From positions 2,852,001 through 2,916,000 of the forward strand of contig NC_066301.1 of NCBI RefSeq assembly GCF_905404315.1: 64,000 bases of DNA. Reading direction: 5' to 3'. A program made the position numbers and the translations under genes. This document shows positions 11,164-22,064 of the stretch, in pieces; within the stretch, counting starts at the first letter, position 1; each line of letters starts with the position of its first letter. The DNA comes from Leptidea sinapis (taxonomy: Eukaryota; Arthropoda; Insecta; Lepidoptera; Pieridae). The notes below the pieces were generated by a model. The model was not told where the DNA came from. It saw nothing but the letters and a program-made list of their open reading frames with translations, and did not search any database.

Positions 11164-11581
11164 TGTAAGGTGGGGTGGTTGCTGGACGCTTATTATAGTG
11201 AAAAAACTCTCAGAATCTCAGAAATTAAGTATTTATTGTAACGTACAACTTAACAAATTTAGTTTTACTACTATGAAATACTTAACAAAGTGTCACACTG
11301 ACGTGTAAGCGCTCTGTAAGTTGGTGTCCCCGTTACCTGTTCAGTTTTTTATATGTATTAATGTCCCAGAACAGTCACACTAGCGTGTAAGCAGTTGAAG
11401 AATCTATATATAAAACAAGTAACAGTCGCTACCTTAAGAATAAGGAATACAATACGAGAGTTGAGTAGCCAACATGACAATTTGGCAAAAAACTATTGAC
11501 GTGCGAGTTAATATTCGATTAGCGCCATCTCTGGATCACCTTTGGAACTAAATATATGAATGAAACTTCTATTGTGTTACA
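11164..11581 (-). repeat. 3' LTR of the Gypsy element
   Basis: 418 bp with TG...CA ends on the minus strand. It aligns with the other LTR except for point differences and the block 11458-11500, which is unrelated to the corresponding block in the other LTR. Confidence 0.92.
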
Positions 11582-11583
11582 GT

Positions 11584-11597
11584 CTCCCCCTCAGCTT
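11584..11597 (-). other. Polypurine tract
   Basis: The minus strand reads GAAGCTGAGGGGGAGA immediately before the 3' LTR, the primer site for plus-strand DNA synthesis. Confidence 0.75.
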
Positions 11598-12425
11598 CTA
11601 AAGACGTCCCGGCGAAGAAGCTGATTGGATCTTTCTCGGTCTTCCTCGGTTTCGAACACTGCCATTCTGTTTCTTCACTACCGTGGGCGTCCTCTTTTAC
11701 GTAGTGGTTGTAAAGAAGAAGGTGTATCGTTACAGTCACGTGGTTTGTATACGGGCTCTCTCGACGTTTTTTATCAACATATTCCTAACGTTTTTCTTCT
11801 TTAATCTCTTGTACTTCCCTCACTCGTTCCAATGTATTTGCAATTTGAAGAAGTTTTGGAGTTATATCCGATATAAAATTTTCTGATATTACAATTTCCT
11901 TAAGGTTGTGCTCGTTGTCATTGGGAGTTCTAAGCTCTCTCCCAAAAGTAAGGTACGCAGGGCTATAATTTGTCGAACTACTTAAGGCTGTGTTCATAGC
12001 AAAACGCATGCTCGGCAACTTTTCTAGCCATTTACCGTGGTCGTCTTTAACGAGGATTGCAAGTTGAACCTTTAAGTCTCTGTTCCACCACTCTACTGGG
12101 TTTGATTCAGGATGATAGATTGGTGTGAAGGAATGTTTTATTTGAAAAACAGAAACAAATTTGTTGCATTACTGCACTTACAAATTCTGATCCATTGTCA
12201 CTGGTCATTCGTCTGGGTACACCATACCGCAGGAAAATTTCATTGACTAAGGTCTCAGCACAGCTTGCAGCAAAGGCATTGACAAGAGAAAATAATTCAA
12301 CCCAGCTGGTAGCATAGTCTTTCACAATCAGTATCCAAGTTTTCCCCTCAGGTGAAGCCGGTAATGGTCCAAACAAATCAAATACAATAACTTCAAATCG
12401 CTTATTCATAGACGTAGTCTGAAGT
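11598..12425 (-). pseudogene. Gypsy integrase, catalytic core and C-terminus
   Basis: The minus strand reads RFEVIVFDLFGPLP (first catalytic Asp), then DYATSWVELF, RYGVPRRMTSDNGSEF (second Asp) and, after a frameshift near 12150, SNPVEWWNRDL (the Glu motif). Next come MRFAMNTALSSSTNYSPAYL and TFGREL, typical of the end of the core. The ORF then breaks again near 11785 and decays into the PPT. The family's job is to insert element cDNA into the chromosome. All three acidic residues are still readable, but frameshifts make it non-functional. Upstream, the RTE insertion at 12426 separates it from the zinc-binding domain at 15124. Confidence 0.88.
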
Positions 12426-13069
12426 GAACACATCTGAAGGGAAATGGGCATTTTGAAAGTACACAAAACATCGTATACTATTCTGGTCATGACACAAAAA
12501 GTATAAATGGAGTAGCAATTGTACTACCGAAAAACATCAACAACTGCGTAATGGGATATAAGTCTTATAGCGACAGAATCATATCGATTAAAATAAGATC
12601 CAATCCGGTGAATTTAAACATCATACAAGTATATGCACCTTCTTGTGCCGCAGAGGATGACATTGACATTGATCGCTCAATCAATGAGACTTCTAATAGG
12701 GAATTACTGATGGTGTCAGGTGACTTTAACGCAAAAATAGGAGCAACGACAACGGATGTTGAATTGTTTATACAATTTGCGGCAGATAATGGTCTTACCA
12801 TTACGAACAGTATTTTTAAACACCATCACAGAAGACTCTACACGTGGATTTCACCAGACGGGCATTACCGAAATCAAATCGACTATATACTGATCAGGTC
12901 AAGATGGAAATCATCCGTTAAAAACACCGTTACTAGGCCGGGCGCAGATTGTGGTACAGATCACCAGTTGCTGGAGGCAGAAGTTAAGGTAAAACTAATG
13001 GCCGCGAGATCCACTGAGAAACGCGCTCGTATAAGTGTCGTGGACTGCAAAATTTTTCCAAAAGTGTAG
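12426..13069 (+). pseudogene. RTE LINE endonuclease domain, 5'-truncated
   Basis: Reads ALIVLP-like sequence then NIIQVYAPS, VSGDFNAKIG (catalytic D/N) and YTWISPDGHYRNQIDYIL, the W-x-S-P-x-G...I-D-Y-I block diagnostic of RTE endonucleases, and GTDHQLL (terminal His). The N-terminal Asn and Glu motifs lie upstream of the truncation. Proteins of this type in insect annotations are often mislabelled as craniofacial development protein 2-like. Frame breaks near 13069 and 13190 separate it from the linker and reverse transcriptase. Confidence 0.85.
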
Positions 13070-13188
13070 AGGAACAGAAACACAACTGGGTAAACCAGAA
13101 ACCTGATCAGTGTACAGTAGATGAGGTCTGGTCTCAAGCCAAATCGATTTTAATAGATTCCGCAAAATCTGCTGACTGACCGAAGGAC

Positions 13189-15074
13189 GTGACGACAAAA
13201 CGCCAACGTTGGATGACGGACGTGACTCTCGCGCTTGTCGAAAAAAGACGTGTTTTAAAAGTTACTGGGGCTGACATTACGCAGCAGAACCGTCTAAGTT
13301 GCCGAATTCAAGCGGCTTGTCGTCGTGATAAAAATAGGTTTCTTCAAAATATATGTACCGAAATACAAATCCACGGCGAAAAGCATGAAACCAAAGACCT
13401 TCACAAGAAGATTCGTGAAATTACAAAAAAGTTTAGTTCTAAAACATGGTCCATCAAAAACTCAGAGGTAAAGGTTGTGACTGAACTGGAAAATACTCTG
13501 GAAGTCTGGAAGAATTACTGCCAGTCGCTCTTCTTTGACCCTATATCTCCACTGAACCGGAAGATCAGGACTTGGAACCTCTTATTCTTAGAGAAGAAGG
13601 TAAAGCTGCAATCAACCATCTAAAAGGAGGGAAGGCAGTTGGAAATGACTGTATTCCAATAGAGACAATCAGATGTTGCGGAGATTTCGGAATAGATATG
13701 TTTCACACCATATGTAACAAAATTTGGGTGAGCAGGATGTGGCCGAAGGAATGGACGCACTCTGTTTTCATACCATTACACAAAAAGGGGTCTACAACGA
13801 AATGCAATAACTATCGTCTTATAGCGCTCATACCACATGCCAGCAAAATTTTATTCCATAGAGTAAACGAAAGACTGAAGGCTTATATTCTGAAGGAAAT
13901 AGCACCAGAGCAGGCCGGTTTCGTAAAGGGCAAAGGTACACGAGAACAGATCCTAATTGTGAGACAAATAATAGAGAAAGCAAAGGAATTCAACAGACTG
14001 ACTTTCATATGCTTCGTTGATTTCCAAAAGGCATTTGATTCTGTTAAATGGCCACAACTATGGAAGATCCTCATAGAGATGGGAGTGCCCAACCACTTGG
14101 TGCAAATCATCAGAGCCCTTTATGAACATAGTTCCGCTTCAGTCAAGGTGGATAATGTCACGTCCGACCCACTTCATCCCTCTGCAGGAGTCAGGCAGGG
14201 CTGCATTTTGTCGCCTCTTCTGTTCAATATTTATACGGAGCACATTATGAGGATAGCTCTAGAAGATTGGACAGATGGCATACCAATTGGCGGCAAAATC
14301 ATATCCAATCTCCAATATGCCGACGACACCACGTTAATAGCGACAAGTAAGGAAAACATTGCTGAATTATTACATCGTATCGAGCATACCAGCCTCCAGT
14401 ATGGCCTTAAAATAAACCGGCAGAAAACAAAAATGATGATTGTCGATCGAAGTCAAAACAATGCACCAGATATAGTCGAGATTGCTAATTGCGAGGTTGT
14501 ACAGTCATACATATACTTAGGATCACTGGTCGCTAATACTGGTGGCTAGGAAGACGAAATTAGAAGGCGAATGGCTATTACCAGATCTGCAATGCAGAAG
14601 TTGACGAGGATATGGCGGGACAGGAATATCACCAAAGCTACTAAAGTTCAGTTAGTAATATCTCTGGTGTTTCCCATACTACTATATGGTGCCGAAACAT
14701 GGACAGTCAAAGAACGAGAGAGACAAAGGATTGATGCACTATAAATGTTGTGTTGGAGACGAATGCTACGAGTATCTTGGACACAACGTCGCACAAACGT
14801 CTCGATACTTGAAGAGCTCAAGGTGAAAGAAAGGCTTTCATCTATAGTCAGAGCCCGTATCCTCAGATACTTCGGACATATCACGCGACGTGGAGAGCAT
14901 GCCATAGAGAGACTTGTTGTTCAGGGAAGGGTCAACGGCAGTAGGTCAAGAGGACGCTCCCCTATGCGCTGGACAGACCAGATCAAAGCCCTAACCAATA
15001 CTCCCCTCAACATATGTGCCAGAGATGCAACAGCCAGGGATAACTGGCGTAGAATCGTTCGTCGTTCGACGTGA
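13189..15074 (+). pseudogene. RTE LINE reverse transcriptase and C-terminus, interrupted
   Basis: The linker at 13189-13623 overlaps in another frame with the main open block 13572-14549, indicating a frameshift near 13600. The block contains IPLHKKGST and NYRLIALIPHASKI, FVDFQKAFDSV (first catalytic Asp), AGVRQGCILSPLLFNIYTE and LQYADDTTLI (catalytic YADD). An in-frame TAG at 14547-14549 precedes DEIRRRMAITRSAMQKLTR; a second stop lies near 14741. The tail ends with MRWTDQIKALTN and RDNWRRIVR. It would copy element RNA at a nicked target. The few breaks in an otherwise readable ORF suggest a fairly young insertion compared with its Gypsy host. Confidence 0.9.
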
Positions 15075-15123
15075 CCACGACTGCTCTGTCAAGAGTAATC
15101 CGACGAAGAAGAAGTCTGAAGTA

Positions 15124-15590
15124 GCCTGCCGTAGTAAGTCTGAAGTAGTAAGCATACTGGCTTCATATTTGAAGGCTTATACCGCTGACTGGATAGACAA
15201 TTCTTCACATAAGCATCTATAAATCTTCTCAGGCCGCGCCAAAAGTATCTCCTTGATATTCGAGCATAAGTCTTTTCGGCTCCATTATGTCCAGCAAAAT
15301 GATCATCATGATACGCGATGAAGACATTTGTCCATACATGTTCAGGAACAACTAGTTGGGCTTCTTCTAAGTCAGAATCAGGAGCCAATCGGTAAAGTAA
15401 GCCATTGCTTAGGTAATTTGCCTTTATTATTCCAGTATTTAGAATTCTCAGTGTCTTCAGACTTTTCGAGGATCTCGACTATGTTAGCAATGAAAGAGTC
15501 TTTCATTTGCTCTTGGCGTATCTCCTTTGCACTACGGGTCGGCATATCAATAGTTATAGTACAAACATTGCAGCTAGATTGTGTCTCTTG
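15124..15590 (-). pseudogene. Gypsy integrase, N-terminal zinc-binding domain
   Basis: The minus strand reads LAPDSDLEEAQLVVPEHV, then YHDDHFAGHNGAEKTYARIS, RYFWRGLRRFIDAYV and NCLSSQRYK. This is the H-H-C-C domain preceding the integrase core of Gypsy elements, with the usual G-H-x-G-x-x-K-T and Y-F-W motifs. The second Cys of C-x-x-C is Ser here (CLSS), so zinc binding would be lost. The segment runs directly into the RTE tail at 15114-15123. Confidence 0.85.
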
Positions 15591-16396
15591 CGTATATGGG
15601 GGTCTGGAAAGCGTGTCAGTGACAACATTCGTCCGCCCTGGAGAAACTTGATAGTGAGGTCAAAGGCCTGCAGTTGAAGTGCCCATCTCACTAATCTCCC
15701 TGTTGGTGATTTCAATGACATAAGCCACTTTAAGGCTTGGTGATCCGTGACAACGACTACTGGAAGCCCTTCAATATAGCCACGAAATTTATTTACGGCC
15801 CAAACGACTGCTAAGGCTTTTCGCTCTATCGTTGAGTAATTCCTTTCCGCATTATTTAGAAGTCTACTTGCATATTCAACCGGGTGCTCTTCCGCACCCT
15901 CCCCCTGGATAAGCTGGCATCTGTCTTTATAACATACGGCAGGGTCTCATCAGCTTGTTGTAGTATTGGGGCAGACGTAAGGTGACGCTTAAGTTCGTCG
16001 TATGCTAGCTGCTGTTCTTCAGACCAGATCCACGTAGCGCCTTTTTTGGTTAACCGAGTCAGTGGTTCGGCAACATATGAAAAATTTTCGATGAAGCGAC
16101 GATACCATGAACAGATTTGTAAGAATGAGACTAAGTGACGCAGACAAGGGGGTGTTGCCCTGTTTAGAATTGCAGAGGTCTTCTCTGGGTCTACCTTAAG
16201 GCCATGTGGTGTTATGTAGTGTCCCAAATATTTAACGGTTGAACAACAGAACTTGCATTTTTGTAAGTTGATGGTTAGGTTAAAATCTTGAATCTTTAGA
16301 AATATTTGGTCTAGATCTGCCAGGTGATTGTCAAATGATGATGAAAATATAATCAGATCATCAAGATAAGCCAGTAATTTCACGCCTAGGCATAAG
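15591..16396 (-). pseudogene. Gypsy reverse transcriptase C-terminal half and RNase H
   Basis: The minus strand begins abruptly at LLAYLDDLIIFS, the YxDD catalytic box, then reads KCKFCCSTVKYLGHYIT, WYRRFIENFS and LTRLTKKGATWIW (thumb and connection). RNase H starts at YVIKTDAS. A frameshift near 15895 follows; the next frame continues EYASRLLNNAERNYSTIER, ALAVVWAVNKFRGY and VVVVTDHQALKWLMS, typical of Gypsy RNase H, and ends near RWALQLQAFDL. Everything N-terminal to YLDD is missing: the sequence joins a LINE 3' end at 16391-16396. Confidence 0.88.
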
Positions 16397-17493
16397 GCAT
16401 TTATTTTCTCAAAATTGATTCCTTTAGAATTCTTTTTGATGTCATTTCTTATACTACTAGATACTACTACCGCTTCGGAAAATAATGGCGCTCTGAGAGA
16501 GAAGAAGCGGCGCAAGAAACTCTCGCAGCTTTCTTTTTTTTGCGCCCTTTTCAATAAAAATATACAATATTGTACAGTCATTTCTATCGCTATAAAATAA
16601 TCACAATCTAGTCCCAGGCTGTCCGATCATTTAGATATTCAGCAGTGGAGTAATAGGATTTATGACAGAGCCATTTTTTTATAAAACATTTAAATTTATT
16701 TATAGATAATGCCTGAACAGTGGCTGGGACTTTATTGTAGAAGTGTATACATTTACCCTTAAATCTATTATATATCTTATGAAGCCTACTAGAATGAGTT
16801 ACAAGCAATCCCTTATTTCTAGTGTTATAATAATGGAAATCACTATTAAGAGCAAAAAGGTGACGATTTTTGTGAACATATATAACATTTTTATAAATGT
16901 ACTGACAATGAACAGTCATAATATTTATTTCTTTAAATTATAAGCTGATATATAGCACGAACAGCTCTCTTTTGCAGTGCAAACACTATACCAATATCAG
17001 CAGCATGACCCCATAGTAATATACCGTACGTCATGATGCTGTGAAAATAACTAAAGTACACTAATCTAGCGGTCGCAACATTCGTGTACTCTCTAATCTT
17101 TCTAACTGCATATGCCGCAGAGCTGAGTCTATCTGCTAGATGGGTAATATGTGGACCCCACTGAAGCTTTTTATCTAACGTGATACCCAAGTAGACCGTA
17201 GTGTCCACAAGTTCCAATCTCTGGTCATTTATAAGTACGTTGGTTTGTACCTCCGCTGTGTTTGGTGTAATGAACCGTAAACACTTTGTTTTTTTACTGT
17301 TTAAGTGCAAATTATTCGTCTCAAACCAACGCACTATCTTTGAGAGTGCATTGCTTACCTCGTCATCAATATCCGCAAGTCACTTCACTTTAAAAATAAG
17401 TGAAGTATCATCAGCAAACAATACAATCTCATGGCTATCATCTACCATAAACGGTAGATCGTTAATATATATAAGAAACAAGAAAGGACCTTG
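16391..17493 (-). mobile_element. Family J (Jockey/CR1-like) LINE, 5'-truncated copy 1
   Basis: The minus strand holds the last third of ORF2 and a 3' UTR ending AAATAAATGCCTTATGCC. It is nearly identical to 52572-53645 (other strand). Its truncated 5' end at about 17493 abuts the truncated 5' end of the RTE LINE at 17494. Its 3' end joins the Gypsy reverse transcriptase. Confidence 0.88.
16608..17493 (-). pseudogene. Family J ORF2, C-terminal third
   Basis: Starts in the GPFLFLIYINDLP block, goes through VLFADDTSLIF (catalytic FADD) and a short frame break, then WFETNNLHLNSKKTKCLRF, TVYLGITLDKKLQWGPHI, AAYAVRKIREYTNVAT and GILLWGHAADI. Relative to the copy at 52.5-53.3 kb a few codons are missing near 16935 (after RAIYQL), which shifts the frame. 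The C-terminal FALNSDFHYYNTRNKGLL, VPATVQALSINKFK and FIKKWLC follow. The truncated ORF lacks an endonuclease and the first reverse transcriptase Asp. Confidence 0.85.
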
Positions 17494-18055
17494 AGAAAGA
17501 AAATCTTGAGAAAAAGATAGAAACACTGAAAAGGGGAAACAAACAAAACAATTTAATTATTTCCGGATTGAAGGAAAATGAAGATGAATCTACTCAAGAT
17601 CTAATACATAAAGTGAAAAATATCTTCAAATCAGAACTAAATATAAATTTTGAGGAAAGTGAGGTAAATAAAATTTTTCGTATTGGAAAGGAAAAGTTAA
17701 ATAACAAACCAAGGCCAATTCTATTTTCTTTTGTGAATGAATGGAAGAAAAAAGAAATAATGAAAATGAAGGAAAACCTCAAAGATATATATATTGCGGA
17801 AGATTAATTGAGGAGAGGAAAAAAGGAAATATTGCATATATAAAGCTTGACAAACTAATAATAAAAGGAAAACATATTAACACAACCAACGATAAAAGAA
17901 AAAGAGATAATATATCAGTATCACCACAAAATAGTACACATATAAAGAAACATCAAATTTTAAAGCCCACAAACACCAACTCAGTAAATGCGTATAATAT
18001 GATGAAGATTAGATCTAATTCTCTTCCCTCCACAATAAAAACTAACAAACTATAA
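17494..18055 (+). pseudogene. RTE LINE ORF1, coiled coil and RRM-like region, truncated and frameshifted
   Basis: Reads EKKIETLKRGNKQNNLIISG then LKENEDESTQDLIHKVKN, FEESEVNKIFRIGK and RPILFSFVNEWKKKEIMK. This matches the pattern of LINE ORF1 RNA-binding proteins, where a coiled coil is followed by N-L-I-x-x-G-L-x-E and R-I-G-K. A frameshift at about 17790 moves the rest (RLIEERKKGNIAYIKLDKLI and a Lys/Asn-rich tail) into another frame. The start is lost at the truncation. Confidence 0.7.
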
Positions 18056-18142
18056 CAATTAACTATCGGTAAACGGAAAACCCAACAACCTAGTTATATA
18101 AAGGACAACATAAGAACAAAACATCACCCTCCCCCAAGCCGA

Positions 18143-18934
18143 ATGGTCCTCGTGGGGGAAAATGACCACGACCCTCCAAAGATTAAAAATAAAATTCACA
18201 CAAAGAAGAAAACAAATGATTTTCATATAGCAACTATCAACTGTCGATCGCTTAGAACCCCTGAAAAACTTCAAGAACTGGAAATGGCGCTCGCACAAAT
18301 TAAATGGGATATTATCGGACTTAGTGAAACGAGAAAATTGGGAGAAAGTATAGAAGATCATGGAACATACATATTACACTATATAGGAGAAACGCCGGGG
18401 TTGCACGGAGTCGGATTCATGGTGAAAAGAAAAATGGTAAACAACATAGAAGAACACAGAGGAATCTCAGAACGTATTGCTATTCTTAATATAAAATTAA
18501 ATGTAAATGGAGAAAAGGAAGAGAAATGGTCCATTATACAGGCCTACTCACCAACAGAATCAGACAAAACCGGAGATATAGTAAGAATTGACAAATTCTA
18601 TCATGACCTCCAAAATAGTATTGCAACCGCATATAAGAATATCATAGTAATGGGAGATTTTAATGGCCAAATCGGAACACCTAATAACGGAGAAGAATAT
18701 ATTATAGGCAGATATGGTTTTGGTAATAGAAGTAAAAATGGCACAAGATTTATAAATTTTGCTTTAGAAAACAGACTAAACAGCTTTTATAAGAAGAAAC
18801 CCTCAAATAAATGGACATGGATATCACCTAATGGGCTCTATAAGAATGAAATCGACTACATTATGTCAAACAATAAAAAAGTTTTTAAAGATGTATCCAT
18901 TATAAAAAATTTAAACTTTAACACCATAGGATGA
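18143..18934 (+). pseudogene. RTE LINE ORF2, endonuclease domain
   Basis: 264 codons: FHIATINCRSLRTPEK (Asn motif), DIIGLSETRKLG (Glu), GFMVKRKM, IIQAYSPTESD, IIVMGDFNGQIG (Asp/Asn), RFINFALEN and KWTWISPNGLYKNEIDYIMS, the RTE signature. The frame is lost at about 18934, before the terminal Asp-His motif (TTTAACACCATAGG, then ATGATTCGG). All but the last catalytic block are present. The Met at 18143 may be internal rather than the true start, because the reading frame of ORF2 could begin in the ORF1 tail. Confidence 0.85.
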
Positions 18935-18959
18935 TTCGGACAACGTTGTCAGAACAAGT

Positions 18960-21046
18960 ATCAAGAAAACTAGACCATTTATCAATAAATATACAGCTTT
19001 TCGAATCACAGGAAACACGGAACTACTGCTTAACAACATTCAGACATCACTAGATGAAAAAAAAACATAAAGAGGAACATGATAACAAAGAATCGACATC
19101 TATACAAGAAAAATAAAATAAATTAATTAACAATATAAAAACTATCACAAGCAGAACAAAGACAAGAAACAAAAACGAAGCATCACCTAAAGTTAAAAAA
19201 TTACTACAGGAACGGCAGGTACTTTTACAAAAAAAAAAAGAAAAATAAAGATAACCGTCAAAAAATAACAGAAATCAGCAAACAGATTAGTGAACAACTT
19301 AGGAAAGAAAGAAAAACTAAACATTTAAATACGATAAAAGTGTATATAGAAAAAACAAGTGGAATTAAAAAGGCACTAAAGGAAATTAACCACAAAAAAG
19401 ACTGGATACCAAATATTACAAACAAAGACGGTAAAACTAGTAGCAATAGACACGATATATTAAAAATTGCTACCGAATATTATAAAAATTTATACAAAAG
19501 TGATAAAATTCGAAAAACTACAAAAGAATGCATTGCGCTGACGGACGAAGAGCAAATACCTGAAATATTAAAGGATGAAACTATAAAAGCTATTAGGACA
19601 CAAAAGTTCGATAAGGCACCAGGACCAGATCTCGTTACAAATGAACTACTAAAAACCACATTACCAGTGATCGCTCCAAAACTAACAGATATATTTAACG
19701 AGATTCTCAGAACGGAAATTATTCCAGAGGAGTGGACCAAATCGACTATAATACTACTACATAAAAAAGGAGACACGACAAATTTATCATTTTATAGACC
19801 AATCAGCTTAATGTCCAATGTTTACAAAGTGTTTTCCAAAATAATATTATCTAGAATAGCCAATTGACGAAAATCAGCCTAAGGAGCAAGCTGGATTTCG
19901 TAGAAAATTTTCAACTATAGACCACATCCACACCCTTCGACAAGTACTACAAAAATTTAAAGAATTTAAGAAACCCTACTTTATCGGATTTGTTGATTTT
20001 AACAAAGCATTCGATACCTTAGAACATGAATTTATCTGGAATGCATTACATTTTCAAGGAATACAAACAAAATACATTCGAATCCTGAAAAATGTTTACA
20101 AAAAGAGTACTGCACAAATAAAGTTTGAAACTACATGTGAAGAGTTTGACATTGAAAGAGGTGTTCGCCAGGGAGACCCTATCTCACCTAAACTGTTTTC
20201 AGCCGTCCTAGAAATGGTATTCAGGAATCTGAATTGGTCAAAGAAAGGACTAAATATAAATGGCGAAAATCTGAATCATCTACGTTTTGCTGATGACTTA
20301 ATCGTATTTTCTGATAGCCCAGAAACTTTAAATGGAATGTTACAGTAGTTAGCGGATGAGAGTATTAAGGCAGGCCTTTCAATGAATTTAACATAAACAA
20401 AAATAATGACAAATTCTGCACAAACAGTGCAAATAACAGTTAATAACGAGCAAATAGAATACGTTCAGGAATATATATACTTAGGGCAGTTAATATCTAA
20501 TGCAGAATGTATGCAAAAAGAAATAGAAAGAAGAATAGTTAATGCATGGAAACGATACTGGTCACTTAATTCAGTTATGAAGAATAAAGAAATGCCTATG
20601 AAAGACAAAAGGAAAGTATTTAATACGTGCATACTACCATGATTATTGTATGGTTGTCAGACATGGGCATTGACAGAGCAACTAGCTAACAAAATTAAAA
20701 TTTGCCAGAATGGAATAGAAAGAAGCACAATAGGAGTAAAAAGAAAGGATCGTGTGAAATTAAAAGCAATTAAAAATAAGACAAATTTTAAGAATGCATA
20801 CAAAACATTCAAACAATTAAAATGGAAATGGACAGGTCATATGATAAGAGAAAAGACAAATGGGCAAGATTAATAACTGAATGGCAACCACTAGATAGCA
20901 AAAGAAATAGAGGTAGACAGCCTATGAGATGGGAAGATGACATCAAAAAAATAGCGGGGCAACTATGGACTCGTATAGCAAAAGATAGGACAGAATGGAA
21001 ATCTTTGGAGGAGGCCTATGTCGGAAGACAAGCTGTACCACAGTAA
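18960..21046 (+). pseudogene. RTE LINE ORF2, reverse transcriptase and C-terminus, multiply broken
   Basis: After a Lys-rich linker comes the largest open block 19340-19867 (KFDKAPGPDLVTNELLK, WTKSTIILLHKKGDT, FYRPISLMSNVYKVFSK). A frameshift at about 19865 continues as EQAGFRRKFSTIDHI, FIGFVDFNKAFDTLEHE (first Asp), RGVRQGDPISPKLFSAVLE and HLRFADDLIVFS (FADD). Stops near 20348, 20392 and 20642 break it further. The end holds EYIYLGQLISNAECMQKE, KWTGHMIRE and MRWEDDIKKIAGQLW. The protein would be a target-primed reverse transcriptase; this copy has at least five lesions. Confidence 0.85.
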
Positions 21047-21157
21047 AGACCGTTTGCCGATAGCATTTAGAGGCACTTTTTTACTATTTTAGTACCCAGT
21101 ATGTAAACTTTGTACAGTAATAAAGGCTTTTTTATTTTATTTATTTATTAATTGTTA

Positions 21158-21507
21158 CGGAGTTGTTCTTCAAAATCATGGAGCGTCGATACGTTATTCT
21201 GTATGTCACACCACCAATCGTACACGTCGTTGAGCAGCATAATTGGTAATGCCTTAAGGACTTCGGTATCAGGTATCTTTTCCAAGTCTTTGAATATTCG
21301 TACGGCAGACAGGAATGCTTCTACAGATTCGGAATCCTTATTCCCGCTAAAGCGAGCCGTGCATGCAATCATGGACTTTTTCTGATTGTTTGCAAGCGTA
21401 CTAAGAAGTTCTTGCTGCTGCTTACGTTGCAGGCGTAACCAAGCTTCAAATTGTTCGTTTGACATAGACATACTGAGATTTCTTCTGGTTTTTCTTTGTT
21501 GGTGCAT
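21158..21507 (-). pseudogene. Gypsy gag, N-terminal part
   Basis: Minus-strand ATG at 21507, 54 nt downstream of the PBS. It encodes MSNEQFEAWLRLQRKQQQEL, then FSGNKDSESVEAFLSAVRIF, ALPIMLLNDVYDWWCDIQNN and HDFEEQLRN. F-x-G...V-x-x-F-L...W-W is the Retrotrans_gag capsid pattern. The sequence stops where the RTE tail begins at about 21147, so the capsid C-terminus and any zinc knuckle are gone. Gag forms the particle in which cDNA is made. Confidence 0.85.
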
Positions 21508-21560
21508 CCAAAGTTAAACGGTAATAGTTACTTGAATGGGTTTTTTCAACAAGTTGAAGG

Positions 21561-21577
21561 CCACAAGTTGGGCGCCA
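21561..21577 (-). other. Primer-binding site of the Gypsy element
   Basis: Two nt inside the 5' LTR the minus strand reads TGGCGCCCAACTTGTGG. TGGCGCCCAAC is the usual start of a tRNA-Lys-type PBS in insect LTR elements; the tRNA assignment is from memory. Confidence 0.75.
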
Positions 21578-21579
21578 GT

Positions 21580-22064
21580 TGTAAGGTGGGGTGGTTGCTG
21601 GACGCTTATTATAGTGAAAAAACTCTCAGAATCTCAGAAATTAACTATTTATTGGTCTAACGTACAACTTAACAAATTTAGTTTTACTACAATGAAAGAC
21701 TTAACCAAGTGTCACACTGACGTGTAAGCGCTCTGTTAGTTGTTGTCCCCGTTGCCTGTTAAGTTTTTTTATGTACATTTATGTTCCAGAACAGTCACAC
21801 TAGCGGGTAAGCAGTTGAGGAAGCTATATAAAAAACAGGTAACAGTCCCTACCTTAAGAATATGGAATATAATACGAACTAACTGGTGGGTCTTCCGCGT
21901 AGGTCCTTACGGACCTCGGGGTAACTGTTCGGGGCGATGGCCCCTTTCAGTAGTATAAACGCGGCGAACACTTAACTGTTTAAGTGCGAGTTAATATTCT
22001 ATTAGCGCCATCGCCGGATCACCTTTGGAACTAAATATATGAATGAAACTTCTATTGTGTTACA
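21580..22064 (-). repeat. 5' LTR of the Gypsy element
   Basis: 485 bp, TG...CA on the minus strand. It contains a TATA-like TTTTTATATAG (about 21822-21833) and AATAAA near 21650 on the coding strand. It is longer than its partner because of a GC-rich 106-bp block at 21878-21983 with two small hairpins (AGGTCC-TTAC-GGACCT and GGGGC-GATG-GCCCC). Confidence 0.92.

Larger units (their letters stand above)
12426..15113 (+). mobile_element. RTE-group LINE inserted in the Gypsy integrase
   Basis: 5'-truncated RTE-like element of about 2.7 kb. It begins inside the endonuclease (GNGHFES, GHDTKS-INGVAIVLPKN) and ends in a GAAGAAGAAG tail at about 15113. AGTCTGAAGT occurs at both borders (12416-12425 and 15114-15123), a likely 8-10-bp target duplication, since AG could belong to the tail. 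A further copy of TCTGAAGT at 15140-15147 suggests a small tandem duplication on the tail side. Confidence 0.88.
17494..21147 (+). mobile_element. Second RTE-group LINE inside the Gypsy element
   Basis: The plus strand carries the end of an ORF1, an RTE-type endonuclease and a reverse transcriptase, then a 3' UTR with AATAAAGG and TTTATTTATTTATTA at about 21118-21147, where Gypsy gag resumes. The 5' end is truncated in ORF1 at its junction with the family J copy. Base composition is more A-rich than in the RTE copy at 12-15 kb, and the protein is only distantly related to it, so it is a different family. Confidence 0.85.

Noticed and set aside
12551..13069. Possible host endonuclease gene (craniofacial development protein 2-like)
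   Set aside because: It is the RTE endonuclease, followed by reverse transcriptase and flanked by a target duplication.
16415..16600. N-terminal 60 residues of a Gypsy RT open frame beginning at 16581
   Set aside because: They are the family J 3' UTR read through the junction; Gypsy sequence begins at about 16396.
17201..17494. Plus-strand open frame opposite family J copy 1 (also 52415-52801 on the other strand at copy 2)
   Set aside because: Antisense shadow of the real family J ORF2, repeated wherever the LINE occurs.
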